A stretch of DNA of 64,000 nucleotides. Origin: Congeria kusceri (lineage: Eukaryota > Mollusca > Bivalvia > Myida > Dreissenidae). This document shows, piece by piece, positions 40,971 through 52,700 of this stretch (position 1 is the first letter of the stretch; every line of letters starts with the position of its first letter). The stretch is from contig CM051038.1 of assembly GCA_027627225.1 (NCBI GenBank), positions 44,822,343 through 44,886,342 on the forward strand. Reading direction: 5' to 3'. A program made the position numbers and the translations under genes. Below the pieces are notes generated by a model. That model made no database searches, was not told the origin of the DNA, and saw only the letters and a list, made by a program, of their open reading frames with translations.

Positions 40971-43900
40971 GTAAGACATTTATTAACAATATTTATTTAA
41001 AATTGAAGTGTTAATCTAGCTGACCCAATAAGGCTGCTGGTTGAGAATATTGCGCAATAACATTGTGCAATACGATAAATTATTAGAAGAGTTCATTAAA
41101 TATGTAAATTTTGTTAACTGAAATATAAGGGCTTTGTTTTCCATCTATTTAAATAATGCCATTAGATGTGTTTCTCGTATTAAGCCAATACGGCAATAAT
41201 AATAAACCAGGGCCCGTATTCTCCAACCTATTCTTAGACTTAAGACTAAGAATAAAGAATATTCTTATAACTGTTTTGTTCTTATAGTGTTGTAATTTTG
41301 AATCTTACATGGTATCCATCCTCTCTTATTACAGTATTCTTTATAAAGAACGATTTGGTAATGCCGTAAGCAACGTTAGAACATAATTGCGAACAAAAAA
41401 AAATTATTTCTCGAGTCTTAAGTCTGTTCTTATTCTTAAGTCTAAAAACGGGTTGGTGAAAACGGGCCATGGACAAAACTTGTATTCCTATTTATTTTAC
41501 TGGTTTATTTGGTGATTGTGGTTTTTATTGTAAGAAATATGTTTTTACAGTTTTTTTTATAGCATTATTAATAACAAAAAAAGCATAACCTGTTGGAATG
41601 TACACTTTTAATCAGAAGATCGGGCATAATTCCAACCTAGAATAACGATGAACTTTTTATATAATTATTACGAAATTATGTTAATTAGCAGCATTTAAAA
41701 AAGCTATGCAACTATTATATACGTATAGTGTCTTTCCTAATGCACCGCATATTTTACGTTGACATACACTTCCGTTCAAACTTTACCTTAACTTTAATTG
41801 ATGTCTGTGTGAGATGTTTGACATGCATTGCGGTTCAAGCTTTATATTAAATAAATTGTAATTGATGTCTGTGTGAGCTATATGATTAATCTGTGCGCTA
41901 CATACATTTTCCGCAAAGTATTTCACAATCAATTACATTAATGCAACGCATTGACTTTAATTTTAAACAATTACAATTTGCAATAAACTTCAATTTACTT
42001 TGTATGCCCTTAAATTAATTAAATGTTGTACACAAATAGCCACGTTAGTGTTTCTAGTGGCCAACATTAGCGATGACCACTTAATTTCCAGTCGTTTTTG
42101 AGTGTTTAAAATGTAGTATATTGTCACATTCTCTTTAAAAATCAAATGACAAGAATGTTGGTAAAATCGACAATTTTTGCTACACTGCTGTACGTGTCCA
42201 AAACTCGATAGTATTGTATACACCTTATGCGGATTATTTTACATTCATGATTTGACGTATTGCAGTTTTTCAAACTAACTCATTAGATGTGTACAGTATG
42301 TCGTAGTGTTCAGGATTTTCTGCATTAAATTGAAAAAATTAACGTACGCATAATAGTGCACGATCAAAGGCAACGTTGGACCCATTATATAATGGGATTT
42401 AATGTGACGTAATGTGTAAACATCACACACGGTTTCTTTAAGTAAATATAACAATAAATTTCGCCATATCGCGTCATTTTAAGTCTCTACAGATCCTGTC
42501 ACATTGCCATGTAAATAGCGCATTATTTGGCCTTCAAATGGTCAGTCTGTCCATTCAGGACAGGTAAAATAGCCCGCGGTCGTTATCTGACAGGCCTTTT
42601 GTTATCTTAATCATCTCGGGCAATGTCACTTCTTTGTACAGCCGGAAACTTGCACTATAGACATAATTATTTATAGACTTAGTATGTTGTGTTCTTTCTG
42701 TTCTGTATTGATACAACGGCAAAACCTTATGTTTTTTAATCTCTACGAAATCGACGCAAGTCGTTTACTGACTTGTAATTACACCATAGAGATGTTAATG
42801 GCCTGTAATTACACCATCACACGTGATGGAACTACACAACAATATAGACTTAACTGTGTCTCTAACATTAAGTGATTAACAACTGCGGCTGCTTAAAGTT
42901 GAGTGGTCAAATCATTACGAAGGCCATTTTACAATAATAATATTACTGAACAAACGTGTTACACAATATTTTGCTTCAAGTATCACGCATTAAGAATTAT
43001 GATTTGTGCAATGAACAATTTCGTTTGTACTGACGTATTTTAAACTTGGACAATAAGCTATTGAGTTCAATTTTAACTAGATCAGTTGAGACTGAAATAT
43101 AAATAATACATATTTTAACTATTATATTGCATTAAGTCCAAGCAATTGATGGAAAGTTTGTGTCCGATTTGTACAATCAACGGGAGGGATTTTTTGTCCG
43201 GGTGAGGCGGGATTTTGTCCGAATACCAGCTCAGTGGTATAGTCAGCATTTACTCAGCGCATGCAAGGTTTTAATCTTAAAGAAACATATTCACAGAATA
43301 TGGATTGGGTAATCCAAACGCTTTATATTTTTGCAGATAATACAATTTTTGACACATTTGTTTACAAATATGAACATTAAAATTTGAACATTTAATTTTG
43401 CAAATAAGTCCTTTTAAGTAACACAATCATGTTGTTGTTTTCACATATATAGGAAAACATCTTTGGGCCACTTAAAGCCTGATCTTTACTGACTTGTAAA
43501 CCGTACTGGCCTGAAATTTATATCATTGAATTTCACCTAAGAGAAGGTAAACTGATATATTAACAAATGTAGCATATTTTTTTTACTTTTTAAACGTCTT
43601 AAAATAGCTCGTCACCGTCTGCTTATATCCACTTAAACCGAGTTAATGCTGAATCAGGATTAAGTTACACTTGAATTGCAAGCGGTTCGTAAAATTGAAA
43701 TTCGTGCATTGACTTTTACTTGAATACATACAGGATGATTTTTAAAGTCACCAAACCCGCGTTGGGTATTGGGCATTAGCTATACCGGTACAAATCATTA
43801 AACATCTATTATAATTCTTTGTACACATTGCACAAGTCAACATTACATTTGTCGCCAGTGGTAAAGTATTATTGACAACAGAAGATTTAAGTCATTTTAC

Positions 43901-46900
43901 CTAATCCGAAAACAAGTAATCAATGTTTATACATATCGAGTTGTTTAAATTGACAACGATATTAGCATTCTCGTGCGTTATATAATAAGCAAAACGGCTA
44001 CACACAAGTAATTTGTGTATGCATCAGGTACTTTCGACAGTGAAAGACAAAAAACCTGTTTAATATCTTAAGGGCGTTGAAATAACCCGAATTTGATCTG
44101 TTGAATTTCATATTCGTAAGACTTCAGAAATCACATTGTTTGTATTATAGAAAAAGAAAAACACTCACAATTGTTCCTATCGAAAAGGAAACCACTCACA
44201 ATTGTTTGGAAAGCAGAAGGAAAACTCTCGCAATTGTTTGTAAAGCAAAAAGAAACCACTCGCAATTGTTTGAAAAGCAAAGGAAAACACACACAATTGT
44301 TTTGTAAGCAGAGGAAAACATTCACAGTATTTTGAAAAGCAAGGGAAAACGCTCACAATCGTTTACAAAGCAAAGAAAAACACTCACAGTTGTTTGAAAA
44401 GCAAAGGAAAACACTCACAATTGTTTGAAAAGCAAACGTAAACACTCACAATTGTTGTATAACAGCGAAAAGAATGCACTAACATTTTGACCATACGACG
44501 AGATTTGATAGACAATGTATTTCGCCATTCAGAAAGCATGGGATTAATTCTTTGACGGACATGACTTGTAAAACATTCTTGTACTGTCAAAGGGGTGTTT
44601 GTCGGTGTTTAACATAAAAAGTGTGGTTATAAATGCAATAGCGAATGGTCAATTGTTTGTATAGCATGAGGAACGCTCTCCCAACTGTTTATATAGCAAC
44701 GCTCTACTAACTGTTTGTATAGCAAGAGGAAAGCACTCCCAACAGTTTGTAAAGCAAAATGTTGCCTCGTGACTGCAGGACTTGCCTTGAAGTGTTACAC
44801 GTGCAGCAGTATAAACAACACGGACTGCGGCTCTACGTTCAAACTGATAGGGGAGGAGGAGAAGGCGGCCATCACTGAGTGCCCGGGACAAAACGCCGCC
44901 TGCCGGAAGTTGGTCACCATAGATACACCCAAACGTAAGCTTTTGTTCGTGTTATGATACAGCTACACGAACTCCTCGGGCTGCTATTGCTAGAAGACGT
45001 AAAATATGTTTGTTTCAGGTTACATGACCAAACAAATTAGGGTAGGTAGGTAGGGAGTTTTTTTTTAAATTTAAATTGGTAAATGGTCAACTTGAAGATT
45101 CTAAAACAGAAATAATATCCAAAAACATATTTGTAATAGGTATATAGATTTATTCAGGTTAAACACACAAGTTTACAACACATGACCAATTCAGTAATAG
45201 AAACGTATAACTAACGAGTGATTCTAAAACTATCAAAAGCAATTGCACTTGAATTTACTCAACTACATTTGAATATGCTAGAGGAACAGCTATTACGAGG
45301 CAAGATAACATTTGTTGGAATTAATTAATGCGAATAAATAGATGGAAGTTACTCATAGTGTGTAGTAACCTAGGATGGCCCATGAAAGCTTGAAAGTTTA
45401 TTTCCGATGGGGTCCTTGGATAACAATACTTACTTATGTTAACAAAAACAACATAAACATATTTAAGATTTTTAAAATTGAAAGTTTCATAAATCATTAT
45501 GTTCCTATAGCATATTCTGTAAACAGTGTTCAGTTTAAGCTAGGCAATGTAATATTTTTTAATTAACGTACTATTCATAATATCTTTAAACATTGTTTTA
45601 AAATGATTTATATCAAAACCATCCACTTATTTAACAAATAAAATATTTAATTAATTGAAAAACATAAAACAAATAAAATATCTGACAACCCCAATAAACG
45701 GTTCTAGGGTCGGGGCATTCTTTAAGGTAGGTCGGGTAACCTGAAACAAACATATTTTTTACGCCTTGCATTTCTACAAGTACTACTATTTGCATCTTAA
45801 TCCATGCTGACTTTGTATTTGACACGGTAGCAGGAACGTAAACATCACCCTGTTACCACTACTACCACCACCAGCACTTCTGCATTTATGTTAGGTATAC
45901 CTGTTATATATATAAAGGATCTGGCACGTGTTGTTATTTAATACATAAGGAATATTACATGGCTGTGGTGTTCCGCTGGGTTGTATCGCTCAATTTGATT
46001 GTGGAACGCTGCTGCAAGAGCTATACAAACCACCGGAACACCACAGTCATCTAGTATTCAATTTAATATATACCTCATTACAATCAAAACATCCACAAAA
46101 TGCTACGAAACAAACAAAATGATCACAACATAGTACTGTAAAAGAACGCGCATGAATACATATCATGTAGACCATTGACGTCAGACAATTCAAATAGAAA
46201 TAGAATGGGTTGTTCGGAACGTTACGGAAATATACGATACTCAACGAACGTGAAAGTAGTCCGGTTGTTCCAACCGTTGGATACGGACAATTATTTAACA
46301 GTGTGAAGTACAGCAATTCTGTCTGACCGGTTGTATTTTATACAGAAAAGTATAAGAGTCAGAATATATATAGGTATATTATACAATATTTTATTAAACG
46401 AGTTCAGGAGATGTTTTAGTAAACGAGCATGTGACGAGCTTACTAACACATTTTCTGGACGAGTTTAATAAAATCTTGTATTAAATGACAACGAGTGTCA
46501 AATCTGTTGTAACACAAGCTTAAACAGCGTACAAGTACAGATTTACTTAAGGTATCCGACTCAGATATTTTGACAGCCGAATTACTGCGTCAGGGATGTC
46601 ATTGTTGCGCTTAAAACTAGTTCCGAATAAAATCGAAAAAATGTAATCAAGGTAAATTTCGCAAATGCCCTTCATATTATAAATGGATAAAACATATGCA
46701 ATCACATATCAAACAACAGGAACAAATAACAATTTCAATCAAATTGCCAACTGCAGAAATGATGATGACGTCATTAGGCAGGGTACTTGCAATACATGAC
46801 GTATGTAAATAAGTGATGAGCCTAGCCAAAGGAAATTCTCGATAGGTTATCCTAGACATCAAAATGTGTAAGAAAGAAATATTCGTTACGTGTGTATTAC

Positions 46901-47227
46901 ACGAAAAACAAGTTATAGCATGTCATAAACCTGAATTCGAATATGTTGCGCGTAACGAGCGTTTTAACCTGAATAAATCTATATATCTGTATAATTATAT
47001 ATTACTCAATATTTTTATTTTCAGACGTCGAGATTGTGATCAGAGACTGCTACGTTATGGCCTGGAACATTACTATGGATAAGATGTCCTGCAAGGAACT
47101 CATGCTCAGCGGGGAGTCTTGCTATTGTGACACCGATGGATGTAACAGCCAGACTGCCAACATCGCGTCATTGGCTGTTGTTTTCACCTCCATTGTTATG
47201 TTTTTCGTTTTCAAAAAGTCTGCATAA
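40907..47227 (+). CDS. Ly6/uPAR-domain protein, three coding exons, membrane-anchored
   Basis: Spliced coding sequence 40907-40970, 44779-44934, 47025-47227 (423 nt, 140 residues). Both introns are GT-AG and phase 1, as is usual for Ly6 genes. Exon 1 encodes a signal peptide (MFAVFPIRCLAVLAMFVLIQ). Exons 2 and 3 encode one three-finger domain with ten cysteines, starting LKCYTCSS and ending DTDGCN, the Cys-Asn closure typical of the superfamily. Two N-glycosylation sites (NNT, NIT). The C terminus has a hydrophobic stretch LAVVFTSIVMFFVF followed by KKSA. This could be a GPI-anchor signal, the common state in the family, although a basic end is unusual and a transmembrane helix is possible. 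It should act at the cell surface; relatives modulate receptors and ion channels, but the ligand cannot be inferred. Nothing is broken. A weak TATAAAT lies only 33 bases before the ATG, so the promoter is uncertain. Confidence 0.88.
41211..41468. mobile_element. MITE-like element in intron 1
   Basis: Inverted ends: GGCCCGTATTCTCCAACC / GGTTGGTGAAAACGGGCC, then CTTAGACTTAAGACTAAGAA mirrored by TTCTTATTCTTAAGTCT. 258 bp, non-coding. Confidence 0.8.
41469..44154. other. Intron 1 of the Ly6 gene, no further feature
   Basis: AT-rich. The open frame at 42684-42875 has no motif. A tRNA A-box-like stretch near 43226 lacks a B box. Confidence 0.5.
44155..44755. repeat. Degenerate repeat of about 31 bp in two blocks
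   Basis: Unit GAAAAGCAAAGGAAAACACT plus CACAATTGTTT: about ten copies at 44155-44460, and three or four diverged copies at 44650-44755 (CACTCCCAACAGTTTGTAAA). The second block abuts the exon 2 acceptor, so the repeat supplies part of the intron end. Confidence 0.85.
44779..44934 (+). CDS. Ly6 gene exon 2 (five cysteines)
   Basis: Acceptor CGTGACTGCAG; donor GTAAGC. 156 bases, phase 1 at both ends. Balanced codon use, in contrast to the AT-rich intron. Confidence 0.88.
44998..45763. mobile_element. TIR element in intron 2
   Basis: Left end ACGTAAAATATGTTTGTTTC then AGGTTAC; right end GTAACCTGAAACAAACATAT then TTTTTACG, an inverted match of about 27 bp. Non-coding, 766 bp. Confidence 0.75.
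45952..46385 (-). mobile_element. Interspersed element X-Y, copy 2
   Basis: Reverse-complement copy of 20218-20756. Shared blocks include ATACGATACTCAACGAACGT, GGAACGTTACGGAAATATA and the inverted ends TGTGGTGTTCCGCTGGGTTG / CACCGGAACACCACAG. Lies in intron 2 of the Ly6 gene. Confidence 0.8.
46386..47024. other. End of Ly6 intron 2, nothing else seen
   Basis: AT-rich; ends with the polypyrimidine tract and TTTTCAG acceptor of exon 3. Confidence 0.6.
47025..47227 (+). CDS. Ly6 gene exon 3 (five cysteines, C-terminal anchor, stop)
   Basis: Starts after TATTTTCAG and ends TAA at 47225-47227. Contains RDCYVMAWNIT, MSCKEL, ESCYCDTDGCN and the hydrophobic tail. Confidence 0.88.
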
Positions 47228-47308
47228 CACATTCTAATAGGAAGACAAATTGTGTCATTTATTACTGCATCACATTATTTTAGTTTTGACACATTTGATT
47301 AAAGCATG

Positions 47309-47319
47309 AATAAAATAAA
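47309..47319 (+). terminator. PolyA signals (two overlapping AATAAA)
   Basis: AATAAA at 47309-47314 and 47314-47319, 82 bases after the Ly6 stop codon. Confidence 0.7.
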
Positions 47320-47456
47320 ACACACTCACTAACTCTAGTGTTTTATTTTTTTAAAGAACATGTTATCATTTTTATTTCCGAATTTTAAGATATTTCATTT
47401 GCCCATTATATTTTCATTGTGGTAATATGTGTTGTATATATAGCGAATGCATGCTT

Positions 47457-47575
47457 GGTGCCGGGATGAAGAAAGTTTATCCGGTGAGGCTTAGAAAATG
47501 AAAATAGGGCGAGCTTTAGCGAGCCCTATTTTTGTTTTCGGGGCGAACCGGATAAACTTTCTCCTTCCCGGCACC
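47457..47575. repeat. 119-bp near-perfect palindrome
   Basis: Arms of about 57 bases: GGTGCCGGGATGAAGAAAGT through AAAATAGGGCGAGC, and back as GAGCCCTATTTTTGTT to TTCCCGGCACC, with only a few bases at the centre. No duplication at the edges was found. Likely a foldback element; as RNA it would form one long hairpin. Confidence 0.92.
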
Positions 47576-48454
47576 TACCGTGTATTCTATTTATCCTGAT
47601 TTCTATTCAATTAAATTTAAAAACACCAAACACTTATTAAAGGTTAAATTAAAAAAAAAATTATAGACCGGCCTCGAACATAATAACTCGCTTGCATGTA
47701 TGCGTACTACCCGAAAAAAATAGTTCTCTATTTCTTAACCACCTTTATCAAAAAGCGAAAGTAAAATATTAATAAATCCTATTTGCTGATGTCAGTACGA
47801 CACGAAAATGACGCAGTAAATTTGCTTTTGTTTTAAACCAGATTATATTGGTTTTTAAAGAGTTACATTACGTCACACCAACTACGTCATTCATTTTGTG
47901 TTGTAAGTTTACACAATGTAGTCAAACCAGAACGCGTTTGTTTTGCAGTTTAAAATACATGAAATCGGAATAAATATTTAGTGTTTCTGTGTTTTGGACG
48001 GATTATATTATGCAATAGGATTCAGATAAAAAGTGTATGGAATATTTGCCTCGGATGAAAACGGTGAGATTGATCCCTTTTCAATTTTCTACGATTTACT
48101 CGGATAGTTGTGATTGGAGGACAGTGTAAAACTGAAAGTGAAATAAATCAAATTAATGTTTTGTGCTACGTTAAAATTACAGATGTAGCCTTTGATGACT
48201 TTTTTCATTTCTTTTCATTGGAAATTTATATAAAGGGTTATTTCTTGATGAATATGCTCTGCTGGTTGAACAAAGAAAGTCTATCCACAAAGAATAACCA
48301 GCTTGCATCAGATTCAAGTGTGTTGAAATGGAATGGAACTGGATAGAAGTTGTTGTTAACAAGTTAAATGGAATGTAAGGGCAAACAACTAATTTGTTGT
48401 TTAACTCTGTTAAACTAGACAACACAAAGTTTGTATCGAAGAAAAACTTCGGTA
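47576..48454. other. No gene seen
   Basis: Between the palindrome and the pogo element. The open frames at 48110-48425 are unsupported. Confidence 0.45.
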
Positions 48455-51041
48455 AGCAGTGCTCGCGGGTAAGTAGTTCTCGCGGTATTTGGAAAACAGC
48501 GCCACCTGCTTTGTTTACATCGGTAACAAGGTTCCAGTTTATGTCATCCAGTTGTCAAATCTATTTTCTGCAGAAATGAACCATATACTGGTAAGTTTTT
48601 GATTAGCATATGCCAGAAATTGATATTAAATAAGTTTTATATCTGAAAATACCTTTAAATTGTATGTTCCCATTCACAAATCCCTTCACAAATCCTTTTG
48701 TTTTGTGTCTCGTCTGCTTAACATAGGTCAAACTCCAGTAACATTTTTGTTGGTTACATACAACTAAATCCCTGCCCAATTTTTGAAATGGTCAGACTGT
48801 AGTAAATATAATTCATTTATTGAATTTGTCTTTGTTTCCCATCACATTTGTTTTCTTTTTCAGAGAGAAAAACCTGTCCGAGAGAAGAAACCCTATGATA
48901 GGACAACTTGAAGAGGGCATTCCAGGCCACACTGTCAGGAACATCTATATACAGAGCAGCACGCCTATATGGAGTTCCGGAGTCTACCCTTCGAGATAGG
49001 ACCAGAGGCTATGGGCCCAGCAAGACTCTTCAGTCCAGAAAAAGAAAAGAAACTTGCTGACCATATTATTCATATGGGTAACATTGGATATGGTTACCCA
49101 ATTTCTGAAATTCTTGGTGTAGCAGCTGGTTATGCAAAGTCACTTGGGAAAAAAGTTGCTAAGGAGCAACTGTGTAAACCCTGGTTTTACTATTTCCTCA
49201 AGAGACACAATGAGCTAAAAGTTGTGACCCCACAGAAACTGACCTCATCAAGGCAAAGTCATCCTCTGAAAAGACTATATCCACCTACTTCTCAGAACTT
49301 TCAGGTGTGCTTCAACAAAATGATCTGCTGAATGCCCCTGAGCGAATCTTCAACATAGATGAGACGGGGTTCTCTACAGAACACACTACTCCAATGGTCG
49401 TATGTAAGCCACAGGCCATCACATCTCCAAGGACCAGAACTGTGACGATTGTTGGTGGGGCTAATGCAATCGGCAACCATATTCCCCCATTCTATGTGTT
49501 CCCAGGGAAGCGATAGGTGGATAAGTTACTGGATGGTGCACTTCCAGGGTCTGATGGAGGGATGTCTGACAGTGGTTTCGTCAACAGGGGCCTGTTTGAG
49601 ACCTACCTCATGGATCACTTTGCCAAGCACGCCAACTTAGATAGAGCCTCAAGGAAACCGGTTCTGGTGTTATATGATGGACATAAAGCCCACTTGTCCT
49701 TGACCCTTGCTGACTGGGTAAAATAACACAATGTGGTGCTATTTGTTTCGCCACCTCATACCAGTCACCTGACTCAGCCCTTGGATGTTGGAGTATTTGG
49801 CCCTCTGAAGTAATTGTATAACAAAGAATGCCAAGCATACACCCACAGCAATCCTGGCATATCCATTACTAGGTATGAAATTGCTAGGCTCACCGCCAAA
49901 CCATATACCAGGGCATTTTCACCAGAAAATATATGCTCTGCATTCAAAAAGGCAGGGATTTATCCGTTTAATGATGCCGTAATCACCAATATCCAGACTG
50001 CACCAGCCATAATCTACCCATATGCTAGTGATGCCAGAACAGACCATGCTGCCTATGAGCCAAGCTCTGTCGTGCCAACAATCACAGAAACATCCACTGC
50101 TAATCCACAAGTACGTGTTGAAGTGATGGATTACCTGAACAGCAGAGTGATAACAACTGTGAAACAGAGGTCCCCCAAAAAATTTATCCCCCCCACCAGC
50201 TGTTGCTGGCAACTTGCTAACAGAGTCCAATGTGAATACCTTAAGGGGTCAGGATGAACACAGAAAAGCACAAAATGGAAAGAAATCAACAAAATCAAAT
50301 GGGAAAATAACAGCAATCACACAACAATCACAGGCAGTCAACAGAAAGGTGAAATCAAACCCAAAGCCATCTACCTCTGGACTCGCAGTGAACCTCAGAG
50401 ATAACCAGCATGAAGATGATTCCTTCGATGACAGCCAGGACACTGACACTGAGGAGGATTTGTGTTGTGTGTGCTACAAGAGATATCCGGAAGCTTTGAG
50501 ACGCTGTACATCACTGGTTATTGTTAAATGGGGCCAGTATGATCACTGTGGACACTGGGTCCACCTTAAATACTGCACTGCTGTTTCAGTCTTGAGGAGA
50601 GACTCTCCTTTCACTTGTTGCCATTGTCCTGAGCATCAGGCAGAAGAGTAAACATTAATGAATGAAACATAGCACCCAATTGCTTTATGAGCAACCGACA
50701 CATTAGTTGAAATAGTTCATAATATTAATTGATTTTTATTTTGAAAACACCTTTGTCTATTGACTTCTGAGGACTGAATAAATTAATGGTGTTGTGTAAC
50801 CTTATGTATTATTTATTGTAGTCTGACCCGCGAAATTAACTTACTTCCCTTTGAAGAAAATGGCTGCTGACTCATGTTGATAAACTTGTGTTTTTTAATT
50901 AGTTTTCCGTTATTGGAAGATATTTTTGACTTACATGAAGGTGAAAAGAATTTGATTAGCTTATTAGTATGGGAAAACATGTAAATTACATCGTTTTTAA
51001 AAATATAATATCAACAATTTACTTACTACCGCGAGCACTCC
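48455..51041 (+). mobile_element. Pogo/Tigger-type DNA transposon, full length
   Basis: Flanked by TA (48453-48454 and 51042-51043). Left end AGCAGTGCTCGCGGGTAAGT; right end, inverted, GGAGTGCTCGCGGTAGTAAG. A second copy of the GTTCTCGCGGTA motif lies just inside the left end (subterminal repeat). It contains a spliced but decayed transposase gene. Length 2587 bp. TA duplication and CAGT-like ends are as expected for the pogo branch of Tc1-mariner. Confidence 0.88.
48576..50651 (+). pseudogene. Pogo-family transposase with a C-terminal PHD-like zinc finger, disabled
   Basis: Exon 1 is 48576-48590 (ATG, five codons), donor GTAAGT; the acceptor TTTTTCAG ends at 48863, phase 0. Exon 2 encodes a Psq/CENP-B-type helix-turn-helix (LKRAFQATLSGTSIYRAARL, then YGVPESTLRDRTRG), readable only after a one-base shift near 48908. 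It continues in another frame from about 49015 (LFSPEKEKKLADHI, KPWFYYFLKRH) and shifts again near 49250. The DDE domain follows: RIFNIDETGF, VLVLYDGHKAH and HTSHLTQPLDVGVFGPLK, all three Asp present, with 35 residues between the second and third. In-frame stops stand at 49514, 49724 and about 49810. A further shift near 50190 leads to an acidic Ser-rich linker and a zinc finger, CCVCYKRYPEALRRC, CGHWVHLKYC, CCHC. At least four shifts and three stops: no active enzyme. Confidence 0.9.
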
Positions 51042-51043
51042 TA

Positions 51044-51590
51044 CCTTCACCTTAAGTAGACTTTATGCTGTGTCACTCTCGACAATGTTGTTATCCGGCG
51101 CGTAGGAATACCTATTGACGGTATATCACAGTCACGTGATCTACTGCCGGATATCAACAAGTTTATACGGCCACCGGTTTGTTAGGTCACTGTTTGGGTT
51201 AGTAGCAGGATAAAGTTAGATATACTACCAACACGTATGCTATCATTCATGTGAACTAAAGAAAATCATGCAAATTGTTTACATTTTAATTGGTATCGCA
51301 CGTATTAAGCAGCAGTCCAGAAATATGTTAATACAAATAAAACTTTTCTGAAATCGTTTCTAATGAACATCTTATCGATGAAAATAAAAAACGCATTGAA
51401 ATCGATGCAATAATAACGTTTTGGTAATTGCTTATCGTCTATTTTCTGTATGCGATAACTGATTATGCCTCATACGTAAATCAACATGTACATCTGTGTA
51501 TAGTTCGTTGGTAAACAGCGTTTTCGATCATAGAATGTTTTAAATGACGCTAATTAAAGACGTTCGCAACAATTTCGTCCAATTTGTTTC
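51044..51590. other. No gene seen
   Basis: Flank of the pogo element. Nothing recognisable. Confidence 0.45.
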
Positions 51591-52700
51591 CAGCGACAGA
51601 TTTTCTTAAAAATTTGCACAAACATGTGTCAATGTATCTTAAAACTAAAACAGTCTTAAAAAATTGGGGTCACCGGCCTTGTTCCGGAAATATTGGGGTT
51701 TAAATACGCTACCCGTCGAAGCCTTTTTTCAGTTTGTTCGACTAGCAATGTTCAATTATATATAGCGTTCATATTCAAACAAGGACGGAAATTTAAAATG
51801 CATCTTTGTTTTAATATTTTGTTTGGCAATATACAAGTGCAGTTTAATGATAAAACGCGCTTTATCTATTGTTACCATTTAAAAAATGACTTTTATTGGA
51901 CACTTAATGAGGTTAATTGTGCATTTAATATGCCTTTAAAAACATCGATTAATAATCAATTAATTTTATTACAAAATTCCATATACATGTGTCATTATAT
52001 ACCGAAACTAAAACAGTGTTAAATAATAGGGGTCACCGGCCTTTGTCCGGAAATATTGGGTTTTGAATACGGTACCTGTCGAAGAAACTTTTTCAGTTTC
52101 GATTTTTTATCAATGTGTTAAGTATATGTAGAGGAGCTTTTTTTCAAACAAGGTTATGGTTCTTTCAACTGATATGTTTTCACATGTCTTATTTGGCAAT
52201 ATACAAGTGTAGTTATAATAATAAAAAACGCTTTACCTATATTTACTGTTAAAATAATGAATTTGGCTGGACAATTAAGAAGAGTACTAATAATACCTTT
52301 TGAAAGGTCATTTATTATGCATCAATATATTTAGTTCCAAACGAAAGATTTTCTTAAATTTTCGCACAAAAATGCACCAATGTATACTTACATCAAAACA
52401 TTAATAAAAAGAATGGGTCACCGAACTTGTTTGGGAAATATTGGACTTTAAATAGGGTACCTGTGTAGCCTTTTTCATGTTTCTTGTTTACAAAAACAAC
52501 GTATCAATTGCCAAAATAGAATGAAGATAGTAAACGGATTTTTTTTTACTAATTTGTTTGACAATACATTATATACTTGTGGTTTTGATAATTATTATGC
52601 TTTATGAACTTTTAACCATTGACTGGAACTTAATGACGTACACAGATTTATATTTATTGATTGAAATTAGTATATTGTAACCTATAAACAATAACGAAAT
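51591..52700. repeat. Diverged tandem repeat of about 365-385 bp, three copies
   Basis: GGGTCACCGGCCTTGTTCCGG and variants recur near 51666, 52029 and 52415, each followed by AAATATTGG(G/A), then GGTACC(T)GTCGAAG-like and TTTGGCAATATACAAGTG segments. The third copy is the most diverged. The open frame at 51693-52022 spans the first copy and is probably fortuitous. Confidence 0.8.

Noticed and set aside
43220..43275. Possible SINE head (AGCTCAGTGGTATAGTCAGCA)
   Set aside because: Only an A-box-like stretch; no B box or SINE tail follows.
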